From the NCBI GenBank assembly GCA_025453475.1, contig JALOQH010000002.1, forward strand, positions 1 through 20,337: a stretch of 20,337 bases of DNA. Reading direction: 5' to 3'. The DNA is from an archaeon (GTDB lineage Archaea; Nanobdellota; Nanobdellia; Pacearchaeales; GW2011-AR1). The notes under the pieces are model-generated. The model was not told the DNA's origin. It saw only the letters and a program-made list of their open reading frames with translations, and made no database searches. The position numbers were made by a program, and so were the translations under genes. Positions 1 to 6,454 of the stretch are shown piece by piece. The first letter of the stretch is position 1. The number at the start of each line of letters is the position of its first letter.

Positions 1-24
1 TCATAACCACTAGACTATAGGGCC
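1..24 (-). tRNA. tRNA gene, 5' part only (cut by window edge)
   Basis: On the minus strand this begins GGCCCTA, TA, GTCTAGTGGTTATGA, which is an acceptor 5' strand, positions 8-9 and a D-arm. The first 14 bases match the tRNA-Val of 602-672 exactly, so it is probably a related isoacceptor. The anticodon lies outside the window, so identity cannot be read. A TATA-like box on the minus strand (plus-strand bases 48-55) ends 23 nt before the first base, the same spacing as for tRNA-Thr. Confidence 0.75.
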
Positions 25-78
25 ATATCCTAAAGCTGAATTAACGATTTATAATATTATCTATAAGCACACAAATCA

Positions 79-86
79 ATATAAAG
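79..86 (+). promoter_or_regulatory. TATA box of the 126-aa orphan ORF
   Basis: ATATAAAG ends 20 nt before the ATG at 107, the spacing seen at most promoters in this window. It is divergent to the tRNA promoter at 48-55. Confidence 0.5.
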
Positions 87-106
87 TTTAAACAAAATAG
101 AGAGAT

Positions 107-487
107 ATGCCTAAAATAACCCGCTCCAGTCAGCTCAAAGAAAGAAGCACAGGCTATAATTTTATCAGATTCTGGCAGGATTTCACAGAAAGAGACGAGG
201 TCTGGCAGGAAGAAGATGGGGGTTCATTCTTGAAATGGGGCGTCCGAAGAGACTTGCGAGGGCTATGCAGTGTTTGCACCCACTATCTCTACACAAGAGG
301 CAATCCCACAGGAGAAGTAACCGTAAGACAAATTGTAGACCACGTCTCAAAATACGACCCCCTATTTGCAAAAAGAGTAAAGGGGCAATACGAGAGTCTA
401 CCAGACATAACAGTAAAAGAATGGATAGACAGGGTTGTTCACAAAGAAGATAAAAAATTGAGGGAAATGCTCGGCCTAACCGATTGA
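107..487 (+). CDS. hypothetical protein, 126 aa, between tRNA genes
   Basis: I do not recognise this protein. It is soluble, has no signal peptide or membrane segment, and is rich in charged and aromatic residues (for example FIRFWQDF near residues 19-26 and KEWIDRVV near 104-111). A CSVC motif at about residues 54-57 is the only cysteine pair, too little for a zinc site by itself. Coding is supported by an ATG with a correctly spaced TATA-like box and by an open frame that fills the space between tRNA sequences. It ends six bases before an orphan copy of a tRNA 3' end (493-510), so it may be a recent arrival at a tRNA locus. That origin is inference. Confidence 0.6.
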   Translation: MPKITRSSQLKERSTGYNFIRFWQDFTERDEVWQEEDGGSFLKWGVRRDLRGLCSVCTHYLYTRGNPTGEVTVRQIVDHVSKYDPLFAKRVKGQYESLPDITVKEWIDRVVHKEDKKLREMLGLTD

Positions 488-492
488 TTCTA

Positions 493-510
493 AAAATGGC
501 CCTACGCGGA
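493..510 (-). repeat. orphan tRNA 3' end (18-bp direct repeat of tRNA-Val)
   Basis: AAAATGGCCCTACGCGGA is identical to 598-615, which covers the last 14 bases of the minus-strand tRNA-Val (end of T-stem, acceptor 3' strand, A73) and four flanking bases. No tRNA body follows at 511; hairpin repeat copy A begins there. The arrangement resembles the tRNA remnant left at an attachment site, but only about 87 bp separate the two copies. Confidence 0.75.
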
Positions 511-581
511 TTTCTGTTTGCCGCAGGGAGGATGCCCACAGCTCACAAGCGAGGAGCACCGCAGCAAGAGCAAATCAGAAA
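511..581. repeat. 71-nt hairpin repeat, copy A
   Basis: The ends are complementary: TTTCTG-TTTGC (511-521) pairs with GCAAA-T-CAGAAA (570-581), giving 11 pairs with one bulged T. Copy B (812-882) has the same length, the same bulge and the same outer 6 bp, but its inner pairs differ in a compensatory way. Shared internal words include GCTC and GCAAGAG before the right arm. In copy A the stem can also extend outward through CGCGGA (505-510) and TCCGCG (586-591), with AGAT bulged. Function is unknown. Confidence 0.7.
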
Positions 582-601
582 AGATTCCGCGATGAACAAA
601 A

Positions 602-672
602 TGGCCCTACGCGGAATCGAACCGCGGCATTCTCCACGTGAAAGAGACGTTCTACCATTAGACTATAGGGCC
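602..672 (-). tRNA. tRNA-Val (anticodon CAC)
   Basis: The minus strand folds as a full cloverleaf of 71 nt. The acceptor is GGCCCTA/TAGGGCC, the D-arm is GTCTAATGGTAGAAC with one imperfect pair, the anticodon stem is TCTCT/GGAGA with loop TTCACGT, the variable loop has 4 nt, and the T-stem is CGCGG/CCGCG with loop TTCGATT. The discriminator is A73 and CCA is not encoded. With U33 in place the anticodon reads CAC, decoding GUG. It lies 12 nt downstream of tRNA-Thr on the same strand and has no TATA box of its own, so the two are probably cotranscribed. The last anticodon-stem pair is a G-T wobble, so the identity is slightly less certain than the gene call. Confidence 0.85.
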
Positions 673-684
673 GAGTATCAAGAA

Positions 685-772
685 AGCCTGCAGAGGGAAT
701 CGAACCCCCGACCCACAGTTTTTTTGTAGCCTTATTACAAAACTGTTGCTCTACCGACTGAGCTATGCAGGC
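685..772 (-). tRNA. tRNA-Thr (anticodon TGT) with a 15-nt intron
   Basis: The exons give a standard 73-nt tRNA: acceptor GCCTGCA/TGCAGGC, D-arm GCTCAGTCGGTAGAGC, anticodon stem ACAGT/ACTGT, loop TTTGTAA (anticodon TGT), T-arm GGGGG/CCCTC with loop TTCGATT, discriminator T73, no CCA. The loop is interrupted by 15 extra bases, which I place at 721-735, between positions 37 and 38, the canonical archaeal site. TTTTGTA of the anticodon region can pair with TACAAAA at the 3' side of the insertion, the kind of helix an archaeal splicing endonuclease recognises. A TATA-like box on the minus strand (796-803) ends 23 nt upstream. Confidence 0.93.
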
Positions 773-811
773 ATGAAACTCTCAAATATTAATCCTTTAA
801 AAATACTATTG

Positions 812-882
812 TTTCTGTTCACCGAAGAATTAAGGCTCGCAGCCATCAGGCGAGAAGCCGTAAGGCAAGAGTGAATCAGAAA
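812..882. repeat. 71-nt hairpin repeat, copy B
   Basis: TTTCTG-TTCAC (812-822) pairs with GTGAA-T-CAGAAA (871-882). Compared with copy A, two inner pairs have changed on both sides (T-A to C-G and G-C to A-T), so the stem is kept while the sequence drifts. An inner hairpin is also possible: GGC-TCGC against GCGA-GAA-GCC. The copy lies between the tRNA-Thr promoter and the convergent end of the DUF4870-like gene. Confidence 0.7.
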
Positions 883-890
883 AAGCATTA

Positions 891-1220
891 TTAAACATTA
901 ATCTTATCCGCAAACTGCCCGATAATAGGAACCGGTTTCATCTTTCCGCTTAAAGAATATATGATTCCGACAACCCAGAGCAATATCCAGCATATCCAGA
1001 GCAATGAGGCCAGAAGCCCGCCCAATATCGGAACAAGCGCAGCCACCCAGATAACAACTGAAGAAATGAAAAGCACAAGCCCCTGCTTCGCATAGAACAT
1101 CACATACTGATTATTTTTCCTCAGGGCGAAAGCAATGATAAACCCGATTATTGTCAAAAGCACTGCAAGAAATGCAAACAGCTTTGAATCGTCCTCTTTC
1201 TTAACCGCTTTTTTTGGCAT
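891..1220 (-). CDS. small multi-pass membrane protein, DUF4870-like
   Basis: The 109-aa protein starts MPKKAVKKED, a basic cytoplasmic tail, followed by a hydrophobic segment (about residues 12-33), an RKNNQYVMFYAKQG segment, a long double hydrophobic stretch (about 47-92), and a tail ending PIIGQFADKI. This layout fits the DUF4870 (UPF0132-like) family of small membrane proteins, whose function is unknown. I chose the ATG at 1220 rather than an upstream TTG at 1226, because a TATA-like box (1241-1248) ends 20 nt before the ATG. It is transcribed separately from Gins51. Family recognition is by eye. Confidence 0.75.
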   Translation of the reverse strand: MPKKAVKKEDDSKLFAFLAVLLTIIGFIIAFALRKNNQYVMFYAKQGLVLFISSVVIWVAALVPILGGLLASLLWICWILLWVVGIIYSLSGKMKPVPIIGQFADKINV

Positions 1221-1240
1221 AAACAACTAAACAAATAGTT

Positions 1241-1248
1241 CTATAAAA
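1241..1248 (-). promoter_or_regulatory. TATA box of the DUF4870-like gene
   Basis: On the minus strand this reads TTTTATAG and ends 20 nt before the ATG at 1220, which supports that start. Confidence 0.55.
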
Positions 1249-1267
1249 ACCTTTTCAAAAGCAGAAT

Positions 1268-1828
1268 TTATTGCTCGTCCACGAAAGTTGCTTTCCCGCC
1301 GGAGACAAGAATAGCGGAAATCTCATTCTCTATGTTCGCGAGTTCTCCTGCTGCAAAAGGCCCGATTAGGTTGCCAGTCATGTCAACAAACTGCTCAACA
1401 TCCTGATTAAAAATAATCATTTTGTTTTTCTTTCCTTCTTCCGCTTTTTTCGCGCTCATTGTCTTGCCCAAATCCTTGTCACTCTCCTCAAAAGCTTTTA
1501 CAAGCTTCTCAAACAAATCCCGTTCCATCGGCAGCATATTTTCATAATCTCTCTTCATGATTCCTGTTTCGGCAGCCACAAACACGAGATTTAACAGTTT
1601 CTTCTTTCTTCTCAGAATCATTTCCTTGAATATTGCAATGGAATTCTCGAGCTGCTTCTTTGTCTTGTTTATTGAATCAGCAAACAAATCATCTTCTTTC
1701 GAAGACTGCTCCTTCTTCTCGCTCAGATAATCAGAAACATCTTTTAAAAAATCCTTTGGCAATAGTTGCAGATTCTCAGAAAACTTCTCCTTCCTCAAGA
1801 GCTCATACATGTCATTGTAGCTTATCAT
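1268..1828 (-). CDS. gins51: GINS complex subunit Gins51 (Sld5/Psf1 type)
   Basis: Gins51 is the archaeal counterpart of Sld5/Psf1, part of the GINS complex that links the MCM helicase to the replication machinery. The 186-aa protein has a helical N-terminal A-domain beginning MISYNDMYELLRKEKFSENL, with the family-like LQLLPKDFLKDVSDYLSEKK pattern at about residues 22-41. A charged linker follows near 125-140, and then the small beta B-domain with the typical pattern of a GPFAAGELANI segment and a final beta strand ending GGKATFV. The ATG at 1828 lies 21 nt below a perfect TTTATAAA box, and GGGAGGG sits just before it. An upstream TTG at 1843 is rejected for that reason. Gins51 acts with MCM and often with a RecJ-like nuclease, a candidate for which is at 9163. 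Confidence rests on overall pattern. Confidence 0.85.
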   Translation of the reverse strand: MISYNDMYELLRKEKFSENLQLLPKDFLKDVSDYLSEKKEQSSKEDDLFADSINKTKKQLENSIAIFKEMILRRKKKLLNLVFVAAETGIMKRDYENMLPMERDLFEKLVKAFEESDKDLGKTMSAKKAEEGKKNKMIIFNQDVEQFVDMTGNLIGPFAAGELANIENEISAILVSGGKATFVDEQ

Positions 1829-1849
1829 ATTATACCCTCCCAATTTTGC

Positions 1850-1857
1850 TTTATAAA
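1850..1857 (-). promoter_or_regulatory. TATA box of gins51
   Basis: TTTATAAA, its own reverse complement, ends 21 nt before the gins51 ATG. This implies a leaderless transcript, so the GGGAGGG at 1835-1841 probably lies upstream of the transcription start rather than acting as a Shine-Dalgarno site. Confidence 0.6.
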
Positions 1858-1891
1858 AATAGTTATACTCTCGTTAAATTGGCAAAATAAA

Positions 1892-3151
1892 TTATTTCAG
1901 AAGGTTATTCTCGACGAGGTTCATCCACGAAATTCTTCTGCCCTTAAGCCCTTCTTCCTCTGTAAATCTTTTCTCTTCTTCTTTGTCTTTTCCGGAGGGA
2001 TAAATAAGAACAGGCACTGGATTTGAAGCATGCGCGCTCTTCCTGCAGGAAGTTGTATGGTCAGGTGTAATTACAACCTTCACGTCATTCTTCTTTATCA
2101 GTTTCTTCAGATACGAAAAGAACGCTGAATCGAGAATCTCAAGCATCTTTACTTTATCGTGCGGCTTTCCGTCATGCCCGGGCACATCTGTCTCCTTGAA
2201 ATGAATGTAAAAATAGTCATATCTTCTTTTTTTCCAGAAAAGCATCCTCTTTGCGTACTTTGCCGCCCTTTTCAGCCCATCGTAAAGATTGCCATAAACA
2301 TCAATTCCTTTCATCGCAGGATATTTGAACTTGTAAACTTCCATTCCAGCAGCATATGCAATTCCTATCTCAAGAGGCATATATCCCAGGCAGAGCCACT
2401 TTCCCTTTAATTTCTTGAACTTCGAAGGCTCATTCCCCGCGCCTCTGCAGAAAACAAAATTAGCAGAATACAAACCCTTCTTAGCCCTTGCAATGTTAAG
2501 CGGATGTTTGTTTAATATTTCAAAAGCCTGTCTTGCGAAACTATTGACTAAATCTGCAGCAAGCCTTGAGTCTTCCTCATCATCGAGCGGTTTTGAAAAG
2601 CTGAACTTCCCTCCCAAAAAACCCGTAGCATGCCCTGCATTGCTGTAAGCAGGATCGATATTTGAGATATTTGCAGAATGCCCCCCGCGAATCACGAGCA
2701 CAGCACGATGCTGCACCCCCGGAATAAGTTCAAATTTGTGCCCATGCGGCAGTTTAACTTCATTGTTCACAGCCCTGGCAAGAATAATCGCTTCTTCTGT
2801 GCTTAATGTTCTGCCTGCCCTTCTGTCAATAATATTAAGATTCTGCAAATCATCGATTGTTCCAAAATTGCATCTGAAAACCAGGTCCCCATTCTTTAAT
2901 TTCACGTTCAATCCTCTCGCTTCTAATGGACCGCGCGGCGCGTAATTCGGATTATACCCCAGGAGAGAAACAACTGCAGATGAAGATTCCGGCGCAATTC
3001 CCTCTTTTATGACAAATGAGTGTTCTATCTTGGATTTTCTAGCAATCTCGTCCAGATTTGGCGTCTTTGCAGCCTGTAACGGGGTCTTTCCCCCAAGCAC
3101 AGAACATGGCTCATCAGCCACGCCGTCTATAACAACTAACACCCCTTTCAT
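1892..3151 (-). CDS. apgM: 2,3-bisphosphoglycerate-independent phosphoglycerate mutase, archaeal type
   Basis: The enzyme interconverts 3- and 2-phosphoglycerate in glycolysis and gluconeogenesis, using metal ions and a serine nucleophile. The 419-aa length fits the archaeal ApgM family of the alkaline phosphatase superfamily. Visible motifs: the N-terminal metal-binding strand VLVVIDGVADEP (Asp9), the GKTPLQAAKTPNLDEIA segment, the nucleophile region GIAPESS (Ser56, equivalent to the catalytic Ser), APRGPLEARG, and the C-terminal metal ligands KETDVPGHDG and VITPDHTTSC followed by AHASNPVPV. In many homologues the nucleophile is followed by Asp, whereas here Ser57 follows. It shares one TATA box with the divergent ftsY. 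It is the only central-carbon enzyme in the window. Confidence 0.95.
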   Translation of the reverse strand: MKGVLVVIDGVADEPCSVLGGKTPLQAAKTPNLDEIARKSKIEHSFVIKEGIAPESSSAVVSLLGYNPNYAPRGPLEARGLNVKLKNGDLVFRCNFGTIDDLQNLNIIDRRAGRTLSTEEAIILARAVNNEVKLPHGHKFELIPGVQHRAVLVIRGGHSANISNIDPAYSNAGHATGFLGGKFSFSKPLDDEEDSRLAADLVNSFARQAFEILNKHPLNIARAKKGLYSANFVFCRGAGNEPSKFKKLKGKWLCLGYMPLEIGIAYAAGMEVYKFKYPAMKGIDVYGNLYDGLKRAAKYAKRMLFWKKRRYDYFYIHFKETDVPGHDGKPHDKVKMLEILDSAFFSYLKKLIKKNDVKVVITPDHTTSCRKSAHASNPVPVLIYPSGKDKEEEKRFTEEEGLKGRRISWMNLVENNLLK

Positions 3152-3172
3152 AAGACATCCTCACTATCAAAG

Positions 3173-3180
3173 TTTATAAA
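3173..3180. promoter_or_regulatory. shared bidirectional TATA box for apgM and ftsY
   Basis: TTTATAAA is its own reverse complement. It ends exactly 21 nt from the apgM ATG (3151, minus) and exactly 21 nt from the ftsY ATG (3202, plus). No second TATA-like box lies at the right distance on either side, so one box probably serves both genes. AAAG to the left and GTTT to the right could act as TFB recognition elements in the two directions. Confidence 0.7.
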
Positions 3181-3201
3181 GTTTCTCCGAATATAAGATA
3201 T

Positions 3202-4374
3202 ATGTTTGAATCCCTGAAGAAAAAACTCGCATCCTGGTTGGGAAAGCCTGAAAAAAAGACCAAGGCAAAGCCAAAACAAAAGGCAAAGAAAGAGAAAAAA
3301 GCCGGAAAAAAGCAGAAGAAACCGGAAAAGAAAGTTAAAACCGGGAAAAAAGCAAAACCTTCTGTAGAGGAACAAAAGATAATTCTCGAAGAGACAAAAG
3401 AATCTCCTGAAAAGCTCGAAATAAAAGAAGAAATAGAGATTATAGAACCAGAAGAGGAAGAAGTAAAAGAAGCAGAGGAGGAAAAACCCAAAAAAGAAGG
3501 ATTTTTCTCAAAACTCTTCAAGAAGTTCTCCTCGGCAAAAATATCTGATAAGGATTTCGATGAGATTTTCTCGGAATTGGAGATAATTCTTCTCGAAAAC
3601 AATGTTGCTCTTGAAGTTGTTGAAGCTATTCGGGACAATCTCCGTTCTTCTCTTGTAGGAGCAGAAATCAAGAAAGAAAATGCAGACAAGGTAATCACCG
3701 AATCTCTCAAAAAAGCTATTCTCGACGTGCTTATTGAGCCTGAAAATCTTCTCGAAAAGATAAAATCCAAAAAGGATTTGCCATTTGTCATCCTGTTCTT
3801 CGGAATAAACGGCTCAGGAAAAACAACAAGCATCGCAAAACTAGCTCACAAACTGAAAAAATCCGGGATTTCCGTCATTATGGCTGCAGCAGACACATTC
3901 AGGGCAGCTTCTATCGAGCAGTTGAAAACACATGGCTCTCGTTTGGGTATTGAAGTGATATCAAAAGATTACGGTGCAGACCCTGCCGCAGTAGCATTCG
4001 ATGCAATCAGCTACGCGAAAAAGAATCACACCCAAGTTGTCCTGATAGACACTGCAGGAAGAATGTACACCAAGCAAAATTTAATGAAAGAAATGGAAAA
4101 AATAGTCCGCGTCTCCCGTCCAGATTTAAAAATATTTGTCGGAGAGTCAATAACTGGAAATGACGCAACAGAACAGGCAAAAACATTCAATGAAACCGCA
4201 GGGATAGACGGAATTATTCTCAGCAAAGCAGATGTGGATGAAAAAGCAGGCACAATTCTCTCTGTTTCGTATGTTACAAAGAAGCCCATTCTCTTCCTAG
4301 GAATTGGGCAGAATTATGAAGATTTGAAAGAATTCAAAAAGTCAGATGTTCTGGCCCATTTGGGATTGGAATAG
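3202..4374 (+). CDS. ftsY: signal recognition particle receptor FtsY
   Basis: FtsY is the SRP receptor GTPase, which docks SRP54-ribosome complexes at the membrane. The 390-aa protein has an N-terminal A region of about 100 residues, unusually partitioned into a Lys-rich half (about 5-52) and a Glu-rich half (about 56-98). The helical N domain (about 100-190) and GTPase G domain follow. Motifs: GINGSGKTT (201-209, P-loop), DTFRAAS (231-237, I-box), DTAGR (283-287), GNDATEQA, SKADVDEKAG in place of TKxD-x-AKGG, and the closing GIGQNYEDL. It starts 21 nt from the shared TATA box and is followed, with a separate promoter, by SRP54, so both partners of the targeting GTPase pair are adjacent. Confidence 0.97.
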   Translation: MFESLKKKLASWLGKPEKKTKAKPKQKAKKEKKAGKKQKKPEKKVKTGKKAKPSVEEQKIILEETKESPEKLEIKEEIEIIEPEEEEVKEAEEEKPKKEGFFSKLFKKFSSAKISDKDFDEIFSELEIILLENNVALEVVEAIRDNLRSSLVGAEIKKENADKVITESLKKAILDVLIEPENLLEKIKSKKDLPFVILFFGINGSGKTTSIAKLAHKLKKSGISVIMAAADTFRAASIEQLKTHGSRLGIEVISKDYGADPAAVAFDAISYAKKNHTQVVLIDTAGRMYTKQNLMKEMEKIVRVSRPDLKIFVGESITGNDATEQAKTFNETAGIDGIILSKADVDEKAGTILSVSYVTKKPILFLGIGQNYEDLKEFKKSDVLAHLGLE

Positions 4375-4403
4375 AATCACCTGCAACCGCAATCTAAATA
4401 ACC

Positions 4404-4411
4404 CTTAAAAA
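4404..4411 (+). promoter_or_regulatory. TATA-like box of the srp54-bud32 unit
   Basis: CTTAAAAA ends 24 nt before the SRP54 ATG, slightly further than the 20-22 nt seen elsewhere. Confidence 0.4.
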
Positions 4412-4435
4412 CACCCTATTTTTAGAGATATTACC

Positions 4436-5791
4436 ATGTTGGAGAAATTATCATCTGTACTAAAGAAAACAACAGACAAGATAGCGAATGCCATATTTCT
4501 CGATAAAAACATGGTTGACTCAATTGTCAAAGACCTCCAGAGAGCGCTTATAGAAGCAGATGTCAACGTCTCTCTCGTTCTCGAGCTAACAAAAAAGATA
4601 AAACAAGCAGCTCTTGACGAAAGAATAAAAGGTATAGAAAAGAAAGAGCATATTATAAAGCTCCTTCATGATGAACTCATTAAAATTCTCGGAAAGAAAA
4701 AAGAAATTGTTCTCGGAAAGCGCAATGTTTTTATGATGGTGGGCTTGTACGGTTCAGGAAAGACCACAACAATCTCAAAACTCGCAGCATATTATGCAAA
4801 ACGGGGAAACAAGGTCTGTGCAATCGGGCTTGATGTGCATCGCCCTGCAGCCCCGGAACAGCTTAAACAACTCTGCGACAAAATTGGAATAGCCTGCTTT
4901 ATAGACCAGAATGAAAAAGACCCCAAGAAAATCTGGAAAAAGTTTGAAAAAGACATGAAAGAATATGCCCTTGTTCTCGTGGATACATCGGGAAGAGACG
5001 CTCTTGAAAAAGACCTTATCAAAGAAATAAAAGACCTGGCAAAACTTGCGAATCCGACAGAAACACTACTCGTGATGCCTGCAGACATTGGGCAGGCAGC
5101 AAGGAAACAGGCAGAGGGATTCAAGTCAGCAGTGAACATAACTGGAGTTATAGTTACAAGAATGGATTCTACAGCCAAGGGCGGAGGCGCACTGACAGCC
5201 TGCGCAGAAGTCCAAGCCCCGGTCATTTTCATCGGGACAGGCGAGAAACCCGCAGACATGGAGCCGTTTAATCCGGAATCGTTCCTTTCCCGTTTATTGG
5301 GCATGGGTGACCTTCAGGCACTTATGGAAAAAGTCCACTCTGTGATGTCCCAGGAAGAAATAGAAAAAACCCAGCAGAAATTAAGAGAAGGAAAATTCAC
5401 AATGTATGAATTTGAACAGCAGATAGAAGCAATGGGTGAGATGGGCTCCATGGACAAGATTCTTTCAATGATTCCGGGATTAGGCAAGGCCAAAATCCCA
5501 GAAGGTGCTCTCGAATCTCAACAGGGAAAAGTCAAAAACTGGAAAGCCGCCATAAAATCAATGACAAAAGAAGAAAAAGAAAATCCCGAAGTCCTTGAAA
5601 AGCAAACATCGAGAATTCAAAGAATAGCCAAGGGCGCAGGAGTCACAACAACAGACATTCGAACCCTTATCAAGCAATACCGAATGATTAAAGAAATGAT
5701 AAAATCCCAGTCAGGTCTCGTTGAAGGCAAGCTCGACCAAAAAACAATGATGAAACTCGCCCGCAAGTTCGGCAAGAAGATGAAGCTTTGA
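4436..5791 (+). CDS. srp54: signal recognition particle protein SRP54
   Basis: SRP54 binds signal sequences and SRP RNA and forms a twinned GTPase with FtsY. The 451-aa protein has an N domain (about 1-95), a G domain with P-loop GLYGSGKT (103-110), a DVHRPAA I-box (133-139), DTSGR (183-187) where most family members have DTAGR, TRMDSTAKGGG and GTGEKPADMEPF. The Met-rich M domain follows (about 305-451), with LLGMGDLQALMEK at its junction and the RNA-binding helix pattern SRIQRIAKGAG. It ends KKMKL. Bud32 follows after 7 nt and is probably cotranscribed. No SRP RNA gene is visible in the window. Confidence 0.98.
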   Translation: MLEKLSSVLKKTTDKIANAIFLDKNMVDSIVKDLQRALIEADVNVSLVLELTKKIKQAALDERIKGIEKKEHIIKLLHDELIKILGKKKEIVLGKRNVFMMVGLYGSGKTTTISKLAAYYAKRGNKVCAIGLDVHRPAAPEQLKQLCDKIGIACFIDQNEKDPKKIWKKFEKDMKEYALVLVDTSGRDALEKDLIKEIKDLAKLANPTETLLVMPADIGQAARKQAEGFKSAVNITGVIVTRMDSTAKGGGALTACAEVQAPVIFIGTGEKPADMEPFNPESFLSRLLGMGDLQALMEKVHSVMSQEEIEKTQQKLREGKFTMYEFEQQIEAMGEMGSMDKILSMIPGLGKAKIPEGALESQQGKVKNWKAAIKSMTKEEKENPEVLEKQTSRIQRIAKGAGVTTTDIRTLIKQYRMIKEMIKSQSGLVEGKLDQKTMMKLARKFGKKMKL

Positions 5792-5798
5792 TTCTAAA

Positions 5799-6404
5799 AT
5801 GACGCAGAATATAATTGGAACAGGCGCAGAGGCAGTTCTCATCCATAAGGGCACGCATCTCATTAAAGACAGGATAAAAAAATCCTACCGTCTTCCAATT
5901 CTCGATGAAAGATTAAGAAGGCAAAGAACAAAGAAAGAATCCCGTTTGCTTGAAAAAGCATCCAAGCTCATCCCTGTCCCAAAAATCATCAAGACAGATG
6001 AGAAGGAGAAGATAGAGATGGAATATATTGATGGAAAAAAGCTCTCGGAGCATCTTGACACCCTTAACAATGCAGAAAAAATCTGCAGGACGATCGGAGA
6101 ACAGATAGCAAAACTGCACGATGCAGATATAATCCACGGGGATTTAACCACATCAAACATGATTCTAAAAGACGATAAAGTCTATTTCATAGATTTCGGC
6201 CTTGGTTTTGAGTCAAAAAAAGCGGAAGACAAGGCAGTAGACCTGCATCTCATTAAGCAGGCTCTCGAAGCAAAGCATTTCAATCATTTCGAGAAGTTTT
6301 TCTCCCAAGTTCTGGAAGGCTACAAAATCTCAAAACATCACTCTCTTGTTCTTGCACGACTGAAAGCAGTTGAAAAACGTGGCAGATACAAACAGGCCGC
6401 TTGA
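5799..6404 (+). CDS. bud32: KEOPS complex kinase/ATPase Bud32 (PRPK)
   Basis: Bud32 is the small atypical kinase of the KEOPS complex, which supports Kae1 in making the t6A modification of ANN-decoding tRNAs. The 201-aa protein is a stand-alone Bud32, not fused to Kae1. Motifs: glycine-rich GTGAEAVL (about 7-14), the basic KDRIKKSYRLPILDERLRRQR segment typical of the family (about 23-43), Glu in TKKESRLL, hinge MEYIDG, catalytic HGDLTTSNMIL (about 114-124) and metal-binding FIDFGLG (about 132-138). The usual C-terminal Arg-rich tail is seen as KRGRYKQAA. It lies directly after SRP54 in the same unit, with no clear Shine-Dalgarno sequence before the ATG. Confidence 0.96.
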   Translation: MTQNIIGTGAEAVLIHKGTHLIKDRIKKSYRLPILDERLRRQRTKKESRLLEKASKLIPVPKIIKTDEKEKIEMEYIDGKKLSEHLDTLNNAEKICRTIGEQIAKLHDADIIHGDLTTSNMILKDDKVYFIDFGLGFESKKAEDKAVDLHLIKQALEAKHFNHFEKFFSQVLEGYKISKHHSLVLARLKAVEKRGRYKQAA

Positions 6405-6421
6405 ATCCCTTGTCCCCAAAG

Positions 6422-6429
6422 ATATAAAA
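6422..6429 (+). promoter_or_regulatory. TATA-like box of the 164-aa orphan ORF
   Basis: ATATAAAA ends 25 nt before the ATG at 6455 and is preceded by CCCAAAG, similar to the CCAAAG before the aEF1-beta box. Confidence 0.45.
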
Positions 6430-6454
6430 ATGCAGGTTAGCCGTTCTTATCTTT

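Noticed and set aside
493..615. Integrated mobile element bounded by tRNA attachment sites
   Set aside because: The direct repeats enclose only about 87 bp with no integrase or cargo. It is recorded as an orphan tRNA end instead.
484..729. 81-aa plus-strand frame
   Set aside because: It runs through hairpin repeat A and antisense to tRNA-Val and tRNA-Thr, so it cannot be a normal gene.
3174..3833. 219-aa minus-strand frame, rich in Ser and Phe
   Set aside because: It is an antisense shadow of the Lys/Glu-rich ftsY N-terminus.
4792..5304. 170-aa minus-strand frame
   Set aside because: Antisense shadow of the SRP54 GTPase domain.
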